Shown in pieces: positions 56,413-64,000 of a stretch of DNA of 64,000 nt; the stretch's first letter is position 1; every line of letters starts with the position of its first letter. A model generated the notes under the pieces. The model was not told the DNA's origin, searched no databases, and worked only from the letters and a program-made list of their open reading frames with translations. The stretch spans positions 373,515 to 437,514 of the forward strand of contig MNCI01030336.1 in NCBI GenBank assembly GCA_015680685.1, given 5' to 3'. The translations under genes and the position numbers were made by a program. Origin of the DNA: Gnetum montanum. Taxonomy: Eukaryota > Streptophyta > Gnetopsida > Gnetales > Gnetaceae.

Positions 56413-58390
56413 ATGGTCTCAAAGAGAGGAGCACAAAAAGGAACCTCACAAGGTGTAAGTAAAATACTAAGATGTTGAGGTAGAGGCTAAATTGAAGGAC
56501 AAGAACTAGAACATGAGGAGTAGGAAACCTAATCTTTTACTATCCATCAAGAAATACCTACTACTAGATAGTCGGCCCAAGGAGAGGTGGAGGAACCATA
56601 GGTGCAAGGACAATGCCTCACATTGTCACAAGACTACCTCAAAGCTATTCAAGAGAGGTCAATTTTGACCATAGTCATTATGGAGATGAACTTTGATCCA
56701 TTCATGGAATTTACTCCAGAAGTAGTAAAGACACAACTTAAGGCATCACCACTGTGGCCTATCCTATATAATAGTGGTGAATGATACCTTGGGGAAACCT
56801 ATTAGTTATGACACAATAAAGAAGAGGGAAAGATAGTCAACAATGGAGGAGTCTTAGTCTCATTCTTAGTCAAGGCCATAGCAAAATCTCTGAACATACC
56901 CAATGAAGGGGGGAAAATAGCACATTTGTCCATAAGATTAGATGTTGAAACTAAGGAATTATGGCTGAAATGGGCATATGGTAAAGAAGATAAGGGATAC
57001 AATGAACTAACTCTAGAGGAAAGAATGTACTCTAAAATTGGCACATACCACTTGTTTATGACCAAAGGACTAAACATGTTGTCCACTTATGAGGCCAAAG
57101 ACAGTGTAATACTAATGGAAAAATACAATGCCAATATCACACAACTTTACTTCATGGAGATTCAAAAGCGATTTGAAGAAAGGAAGGTAGGGAAGCCAAA
57201 ATTATGAACTTGCAAGAAGAGCTTGTGACCTTGAGGGTCAAACGTAGAGATCCAACTTAATTCATTACACCTGACCAAATGGAGCAACTCAGGATAAAGC
57301 AAATAAATTACTTAATTGAGTAGAATAAGTAGATAGAGAATGAGAAGGAGAAAGCAGTGTGGAATGCCTTTGTAGCAGAAGCTCAAATGTATGCACATGC
57401 TAAGGTACTCATCATAGTCTAAGAAGAAAATAAATAGCTTACGGTAGATAATATGTGGTTGACCACTATAGAAGAATAGAAACACATCTAGGAAGAAAGC
57501 ATTCACCAGTTAAAAGAATAACTCATGAGTGTCAATCAAGACATGAGCTACCTCACATGAGAAAATAGAAACCTCTCAATGAAGAGGTATGCACCATCCA
57601 TCAAAAGTCAGCTATCAAAATCAATGCATGGCAGAGTAAGGCAAAGAAACACGAGAGGCTCAAAGAACACTTCTATGATCAAGTGGGAATGTACAAGAAG
57701 ATCAATGAGAAAGAGATCTAGATGACCAAAGCCAAAATAAGTTCTATTTTAGCATAAAATCCTAACTAGTAGCTCATCTTGGGCAATTATGACCACATTC
57801 ACCAAGCATAAGTGAAAAATAAAGACCTATAGATTGAGGACCAAAAATAGTACATGGGCTTAGCTAACCTTTGTTATGCTAACTTGGCCATGTTAACAGC
57901 AGGAAGGCCCAAAAAAAAGCTAGAATAACAAGTAGCAACCACATAAGCATTGTATGAGAAAGAGTTTGTAGATTGTAAAGATGCTTTACAAAAACTGCAT
58001 GTGACAAACTCTAAATTTTAAGTCGTAAAGTTTAGCTACCAAGGATAGAAATATTTAGTAGCAAACTTGGCTAGAAGATTGACCGACTACCATGAATTAC
58101 ATGAAAAGGCCAGAGCATTGAAAGAGGAGAGAAGGCAGTTTTTAGCCTAGTATGTTAACGCTAACCAAATGTTTCCGTAGCTATCATCCTTACAAAATGT
58201 ACCTACTCCATCACACATTACACAATAAGCATGGATGGTACATGATCCAAGAATAGAGGAGGAAAAGCTTTAGGTGCTCCTAAATAGCTATAACTTTTAG
58301 AAGCCTAGTAACAAGGGGAAGTAACCAATCGAGGATCCACAACCACTAGGAACTACCTAGACTGCATCGAGCTTCATCAAATTTTAATTT
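56413..58390 (+). pseudogene. Element E ORF3 with internal deletion
   Basis: Start MVSKRGAQKGTSQG, basic. Globular domain: MEMNFDPFMEFTPEVVKTQL, HLSIRLDVETKELWLKWAYG, GYNELTLEERMYSKIGTYHL, STYEAKDSVILMEKYNANIT (56602-57190). After VGKPK it jumps (about 57200) to the coiled-coil part LQEELVTLRV; relative to G about 785 bp (46500-47285), holding the Q-rich linker and the GEGTTVLVM block, are missing. The C-terminal end GTT resembles G. Stops and shifts are frequent. Confidence 0.58.
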
Positions 58391-58552
58391 TTGTCAAAAT
58401 TATCATGTCATGTATTATGTAAATTATTTGTAAAACACCATTGTAGCATTCAAGAGTCATGTATATAGAAGTTAGTGTCATGTAAATTTACCTCCCAATT
58501 TTGTGAGGAACTTTATCCTCATTTTGTTTTAACTCAAGGATGAGTTTTTAGT

Positions 58553-58566
58553 CAGTCATGGGGGTA
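58553..58566 (+). other. Element E 3' polypurine tract
   Basis: cagtcatgggggta directly before the truncated LTR. Confidence 0.78.
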
Positions 58567-58800
58567 TGATAAATCATGGTTTTCAACTGCTACGATATCA
58601 AGCATTCGATATTAGAGCTATGATATCAAATCCTTGATATTGGAGCACAATCTTCGATGTTAGATATTCAATATTGCTCCACACATGCCTACCTATAAAT
58701 AAGATACATAGACATATGATTGAACAACCTTTCATTCCATCCTTAGGTAAACTCTTGCAGTTTTTTTTCATAGCTTTAGTAATAGAGAGTGGATGCCTCA
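58567..58800 (+). repeat. Element E 3' LTR, truncated
   Basis: First 234 bp of the LTR (U3 repeats and TATA at about 58693), ending at gtggatgcctca. The next bases match ORF3 of B/H type on the minus strand. Confidence 0.8.
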
Positions 58801-61167
58801 TATAGTAGGTACAAGGTGGCCACTTGCTTTTCCAAATCTAACCACAACCTTTGGCAGTCGACATTGCCAAGTTTGCATAGTGGAGGTTGGTGATCTCCAT
58901 GTGTTTAGTCATCTCCTCAATTTGCATCTCCTTGAGGTGGATTTTTGCCTTGTTGTATGTGTTCAATCAATCAAAGATAGACTGCCACATATCACCTTCT
59001 TATTGGAGCTGCTAGAGGACCTCATTCATCTTTACCTTTACTAGTTTGATTTCTTTTTCATTAATCTCCTTCTACAAGCCAACCTGGTCCCTATAATGGT
59101 TTTTGACCCTTTCAAATTTAAGGGCCTTATTCTTTTAGATGATGATTTCAATTGTAGACCTCTGGTAAAGGACATAGACCTCCTCCATCAAGAGATTATG
59201 ATTCTCTGCTACTAACCTCCTTAGATCCATTGTCACCTTGGCAAGCTGCTTCTGCTATTGTCTCATATATTCAACCATTTTCTCCTTTTGGAGCTCAATA
59301 GTATGCAGACAATGATTATTCTTGGTCAAATTTGCATTCTCCCAGTGAACATTCAACAAGTCCTTTTGAATGTTATAGATGGTGGCATTAGTTAAGGACT
59401 AGTCAAAGATCATCAACTCCTTTGTGTACTCAGCCTCTTGAAGTTTGGACTAAAGTTGTTGAATAGCTTCATCCCTAATCACTACTTGGTTGAGTACTGT
59501 GGGATCAATGAGGTGGGCACTAAGTTCTACAACCTTCGTAGCCAAGTGCTAATTCTTAGATTTGGCTATTTTAAGTTGAGCCTTTACAATGATGCACTTG
59601 CCTCTTGCCTCCAATAGTATCAACTAGGTAGCAATGATGTCATCTAGAAGGTCAAAGACCTCCAAAATTGGTTGTTAGGTTTTCACTAATTGTTCCTACA
59701 ACTCCTTGTGTTGGGCTATATTGAACCTTTCACTTACCGCTCTTGTGGAGGTTTGTGCATCTCTAAGTATAGAAATATTAGGCATAGATGTAGCAAGAAC
59801 ATTCAAGGCTTCACCCACTTAGTCTACCACTACCTTGACCATTATTTCTTGCCCTTAGTGCTGAATCACTAGAATAGTTGCTCCATCTCCATCCTCCAGG
59901 CACACCAAGAAGGTAGTGGCATTTCTAGATATTTTTGGGAATTGTTGCTATCTTAAATGGACATAGTTACCTCTCCAGCACTAGGATTTGAGCATGTGGG
60001 CACATGCATTCGTTGGGAAGAGAAAGTTGATGTTGTGTTATCCAACCAGCTTATTGTATGAGTTACCTCATTTAGATGGCTTAAGGCTAATCGATAGATA
60101 GATGGGTCACCATTCAGACCAGCTTGCTATTGCTGTAAGAATTGTTCTTGGAGCTTTTGCATGCATTACATGCTAGCACATGCCTCCAACATTGTTCCAT
60201 GAGTGAGTGGTGATGGTGGCTACTCCTTTTCCTTGGTTATGATAGGGACCTGTCTTTCATCATTTCTACCTAAGAGGCAGCAGGAGCATGCCTTAATGTA
60301 TTATTAGAGTAGTGGGTTATTCCTTTCCTTTTGCACAATTTTCTGATCGGGCATGAAAAGGAGAGTGCCTTCCTCCCATGTTCATTTTCTTTAAATCGCT
60401 TCTCTATCTTTAGATAGATCAACTATGAAAGGTTGGTGGGGAATTGCATGCTTAGAGTGGTCCATGCATGGGAAAAGAAGGTTTTCACCTTGTTGGGCCT
60501 CACCATTGGATTGAGGTGGTAGGCCACTATCTTGAAATATGCATGTTCTGTCATGGTGAGTGCACCATACTCTTTGCAATCCACTCCATAGCACTATTGG
60601 ATCCACTCTTTTTTACATTTGGGTTTGCTTGTGTTGATATCTCTACCAGGTTTGTCCTAGTTTTAGAGAAGCCAAGCACATGAGAGATGGCCTCCATCAA
60701 GTAGGACATATTTATGTCCTTGATCTTCATAGTGGCATTTAGCTGCTTGTTATTCTAAAAGAGGTAGGTCTCTCCCATGTACCACTTTCCACTAAAAGTG
60801 ATGATGGGTCACATGGGAGAGCTTTGAAGTTGGGTTTTGACATCTTCTAGGGTAATGTATAGGAAGGTTCCAAAGTTCAATTCTTGGAGAACCAAACGTT
60901 GAATTTCACTAGACTAGACTTGCCTAAGGCAGGCATCCATCACTATGAACTCAAGGCCTGGCCTTGGTCCCAGTGGGATTGCTCTATTTAATCTTGGATA
61001 ATTTGACAAAAAAATTCCACATCAAAGTCCCTTCAAAGAGATCCCATTACATGGGTTTCTATTACCTACTCTTGGGGTTGTTCTTGTTGGCCCCTTCTAG
61101 ATCTAAGCTGCTTGTCCCTTGGTTGGGATGATCCTCCTTCCTATGAGCATTTCAGTCTTGGTGCCAT
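58801..61167 (-). pseudogene. Element H ORF3
   Basis: ATG GCA CCA at 61165-61167 (minus) follows an intact acceptor. A basic N-terminus is followed by a decayed globular domain (about 60000-61000), a part with DNTTSTFSSQRMH (about 60010-60050) matching B's SIFSAQQMQ, and a long coiled-coil stretch to the junction at 58800. It is the homologue of B's ORF3 and has many stops. The end of the ORF is missing. Several plus-strand ORFs here are shadows. Confidence 0.55.
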
Positions 61168-61469
61168 CTATAATCACAACATGATCAAATATTAGCATTT
61201 GATAAGTAAATTTGGAATACTTTAGTACCTTATCTCTTTGGGTTAGTTACACTTGGCCAAGTTGTGATTATGGCAAATTTGATTATTTTAATATCATTTT
61301 ATTATTATTTCATTTTAATGCATACCAGAGTTCATTGGAAAGGTTTAACTTTCATAAATTAGTGATTTTAATATTATTTTATTAATTAAACCTTATGGGA
61401 GTTAGAAAAAATTTGGAAAATTTTTTGTCAAAAATCTAAGGGTTGTGGCCACCATAATGTAGAGCCCAC
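61168..61469 (-). other. Element H ORF3 leader intron
   Basis: Minus strand donor caaag|gtgggctctac, acceptor gttgtgattatag abutting ATG. 302 nt. The G-run after the donor is weak (attatggtgg). Confidence 0.5.
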
Positions 61470-61611
61470 CTTTGATAGCTACAAGGCTGAAGAACAAGGG
61501 TAATTGGACAAATGGTGTGAAAGTTATGGTCTCTAGAAGGTTTTGGGCTTTGAAAAATTGCAAAAACTCCTCTTGCATTTGTGACAAATGGCAAAAATTC
61601 ACTAAGTGTTG

Positions 61612-61690
61612 GGTGGTGTATATAGAATTTTTTCCATGTGTCAATGGGATCTCATTGATGTGATCAAATATGTTGATGTAGCTGTTTGAC
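61612..61690 (-). promoter_or_regulatory. Element H internal U3-like array and TATA
   Basis: Minus strand gctacatcaacat, cacatcaatgagatcccatt and a TATA-like ttctatatacacc (about 61615-61627). The repeats resemble the B U3 class. The distance from TATA to donor is about 150 nt, the same as in B and C. Confidence 0.42.
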
Positions 61691-61951
61691 ATAATTTTGG
61701 AACTTGAAAAATGAAGGAAAAGCAAAGAGTTTCTTCACGAAATTGGAGTTCAAAGGAAGCTCAAGAAGCCTAGAACACAATGAAATGCATAAAGAGGGCT
61801 AAATAATGCACAAAAAGGAGATTTTATTGGAAGAATGATGGAGAAATACCATGAAGGAGCACACAACTGGACATAACCAATGTGGAGCACAAAATATTTG
61901 AAGGCAAAAATGCCTAAGGAATAAGAAACTTAACTAACTTGATCAAGGACA

Positions 61952-61999
61952 ATGCAAGTGAGTCCTCCCCATAGCAGGCTCATGCCCTTAATGCCCTTG
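61952..61999 (-). other. Conserved 3'-region patch (LLWGG module), element H
   Basis: Minus strand includes gggcattaagggcatgagcc and tgctatggggaggactcact; in frame ACKGIKGMSLLWGGLTC, preceded by GAHELLG as in B. Confidence 0.5.
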
Positions 62000-63120
62000 C
62001 ATGCCCTCAAACCAAGGAGTTCATGGGCCCCATGGCTAACTAATGGTTACAATTAGTTAAAGACCAAATCACTAAAGAAACTATCTAGAAACTTTGACAC
62101 ATCAAACTAAAACATCAAAGAAAACATGAAAAGAGGTAGTGAGGTGAGATATTAAAAGCATAGATGGATAAGGTGGAGAGTGAAATGGAGTCCGATATCA
62201 TGGTCACATGAAGTCCCTTGCAGATTTTGTGATTAATATGACTCAATAACATTCATTCTTAGTTTGAATTAAAACCAACCACTTTCAATGACTTAACATT
62301 GACATTCTAAGACCAGTCCATCCCCTCAAGGCACAAGAATATCCCTACAAATCAATCACTATTCCTAAAAGAGAAGAAAATAAAAGCAAGAAGTGAGATG
62401 GACCTTAGTTAGAGGGGACTTTTAGGCATGGGTAACACATCTTTTTAGTCTCATAACTAGTGCTTGAGGCCTTTTGTTTCATCTAAGGGATGCACTTTGA
62501 ATTCCCATTATTATTATTTTTTTCTTTTTGGAGTTTTTGAATGGAAACCACATCATGTAAAGACTTTAGCTTCCTGTTATTGGTTGATAGTGAAATAGTG
62601 AAAGATCCATGAGAACACTCATGCAGCTAAGAGAATAGGAAAGTACAAAGAGCATCAAATCTCCCTAAAGTCACCCCCTTGTTTATCCATTTAATCCCTC
62701 CCAAGTTTGAAAACTACCTAGGTCACACGTTCATTATAAGTTCATTTAAGAGGGGATCGCATATTTCCAAAATGAGGGAACACCATAGATTTTTGTGGAT
62801 GGCTGGATGATGTGGACTCACTACTTGTTATCATGAAAAAAGAAAGCATGTCCTAGCTATGAATACCAAAATTCAAAGATAGAATTGAAACATTATTAAC
62901 TAAAAAACATTATAATACATACCACCATCAATTGATAGCTATAGTTTCACTTAGTCCTGGTAGCAATAAAGGAAAAAAAAACATAAGAAAAGCATAAAAA
63001 AATCCAAACCAAATACAGTAAAGTATAAAAGAAATTGTAAAATATTTTAGAAAGATGTACTAAAAATGATGTAAAACAAAAAGTGAATAACTAAGGAGCC
63101 ACTTTGATAGATCAACATGA
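62000..63120 (-). other. Element H post-pol noncoding region
   Basis: No gene. In element sense it holds a degraded T-rich minisatellite (62950-63085) and the paired gtggtttcc / atgcactttgaattccc blocks around a T-rich stretch (62480-62560), both also in B and C. Confidence 0.5.
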
Positions 63121-63160
63121 ATGACCATCTCCCCCATGACTAAGTTGGAAGGAGGAGATC
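63121..63160 (-). other. Post-pol PPT-like motif, element H
   Basis: Minus strand cttagtcatgggggagatgg, just after the integrase end. Confidence 0.5.
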
Positions 63161-63199
63161 TAAAAAATTAAGCGTGCATGTTCATCCTTTAAGGTGTAT

Positions 63200-63659
63200 T
63201 GGTCACTGGCTCTTTTGGATTCATGGAAAGGTTTTAGTTATTTTTTGTTGACCAATAGTTTCTTATTTGGGGTTTCAAGTTTGTAGATTAATATGGCCCT
63301 AGAAGAAAAGGTTTCATAAATAATATAAGGCCCTTCCTACAATGTTTGAAACTTTGTGGCACATGTCTAGGATTCCAATATAGGACCTTGTCCCTTGGTT
63401 GAAATTTCACTTTTCATAATCTAAGGTCATGTTGTTATTTTTTGAAGGCCTTATGTAACTCATTAGATGATAAGGCTACCAATTGGTTCTCATCTAGCAG
63501 GTTAAGATTCATCGATCTTTCTTTTTGTGCTAGACTTATGTCAAGGTCAAGGTCAAACGTTGTTGATAATGTATGGAGCTCTATTTGGATTAGAAGTGTT
63601 GGTAACTTTCTGTACACGAGCATACAAAGAGTAGCTAATAGGAAGTTTCCAAGTGAAGT
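63200..63659 (-). pseudogene. Element H integrase C-terminal part
   Basis: YRKLPTLLIQIELHTLSTTF, LDLDISLAQKERSMNLNLLD and LVALSSNELHKAFKK match the integrase tails of B and C; VLYWNP-like wording follows after a stop. The codons for STWKLPISYS lie directly at the breakpoint 63659, where J is inserted. Confidence 0.7.
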
Positions 63660-64000
63660 TGATGAGTGGCGAGGTACCCCTACACTCAACCATACGAAAT
63701 GAGCGTCGCACATGCAATCTAGTCGAACTCCGCAGATAGACTAGTTGTGGCACCTAGACAATTATCCTTAGGTCGCAGTTCACTGTCTTCCCACCTAGAC
63801 TAGTATTGCATTTGTCACGTATGGTTTAGTCCAGAGTGAGGTGTATGATGTGTTCCTAATCTATGCTACTCCTGAAGGTAGTGGAAAATAATATTAACTA
63901 ATCTAAGCTAGGAGGAAAAGGGTAAGAAAATCTAATCTAGCCTAAGTGCGACGAGCAACCGATTCCTTGATCAACTGTACACATCTTGGACCTCGTGCAC
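63660..64000 (-). repeat. Element J LTR, partial
   Basis: Starts tgatgagtggcgaggtaccc, the end signature of a minus-strand LTR like that of D, and runs off the window. The preceding five bases (gaagt, 63655-63659) are the candidate left target duplication. It diverges from D's LTR after about 80 bp, so it is another subfamily. Confidence 0.78.

Larger units (their letters stand above)
49884..58800 (+). mobile_element. Element E: gag-protease plus ORF3, no RT/RNaseH/INT, 3' LTR truncated
   Basis: Plus strand. 5' LTR 49884-50797, PBS, gag, protease, then noncoding sequence with T-rich tracts, conserved LLWGG patch, internal U3-like array, leader intron, ORF3, polypurine tract and the first 234 bp of the 3' LTR. 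RT, RNaseH and INT are absent between protease and the noncoding region. At about 58800 the LTR passes into minus-strand ORF3 of H. It is the most decayed of the large elements; gag has many stops. It differs from A and D in LTR class and in keeping a recognisable ORF3. Confidence 0.82.
58801..63659 (-). mobile_element. Element H: minus-strand element, INT end to ORF3
   Basis: Retains the integrase C-terminus, PPT-like site, minisatellite, conserved patch, internal U3-like array, leader intron and ORF3. Its 3' end is lost at the 58800 junction. Its 5' half lies beyond the insertion of J at 63660. Order and wording are closest to B. Confidence 0.72.

Overview
The window is plant nuclear DNA, AT-rich and almost entirely made of Ty3/Gypsy LTR retrotransposons inserted into one another. 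The RT motif (FMDDFS in element C), the tRNA-Asp-type primer binding sites, the gag-PR-RT-RNaseH-INT order and a third ORF between pol and the 3' LTR all point to the Athila-like branch. A large, repeat-rich seed-plant genome, perhaps a gymnosperm, would fit; the species cannot be told from the sequence. I found no tRNA, rRNA, CRISPR array or convincing intact host gene. Almost every coding region is broken by stops, so most are called pseudogenes.

Layout, with letters as my own labels. 1-880: remnant of a protease/RT polyprotein, pararetrovirus-like, minus strand. 1555-21848: element B, minus strand, flanked by a perfect 5-bp duplication (atagt) and carrying a complete plus-strand element A (13740-20900) in its 5' leader. 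21920-22420: LINE reverse-transcriptase tail, minus. 22421-27570: the only long stretch without recognisable retroelement coding sequence; it holds an unrecognised ORF, a telo-box and a tandem duplication. 27571-44332: element C, plus, with its gag split by a complete minus-strand element D (29900-37321). 44333-45944: 5' end of element F, minus, inserted in the ORF3 of element G (45945-49519, plus). 49525-49883: an LTR scrap (L). 49884-58800: element E, plus, with a truncated 3' LTR. 58801-63659: element H, minus, with its integrase cut by the LTR of a further element J (63660-64000). Two N gaps lie at 18714-19461 and 32203-32498.

The elements form two functional groups. B and C carry a complete gag-PR-RT-RNaseH-INT set, and H shows an INT end. 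A, D and E have gag and protease but pass straight from protease into the 3' noncoding region, with no RT, RNaseH or INT. They look like non-autonomous partners that supply Gag and depend on polymerase and integrase from relatives.

The most interesting structure is the region between pol and ORF3. In B, C, E and H, a short array resembling the element's own U3 promoter repeats is followed by a second TATA box. About 70-120 nt after the expected start comes a splice donor, a G-run motif and an intron of roughly 200-390 nt whose acceptor abuts the ORF3 ATG; A and D retain the intron part. This looks like an internal promoter plus leader intron dedicated to ORF3. Upstream of it, a patch of about 45 nt is unusually well conserved among five diverged elements, and a TYAGTYRTGGGGG motif occurs three times per element. 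All of this was read by eye, without alignment software.
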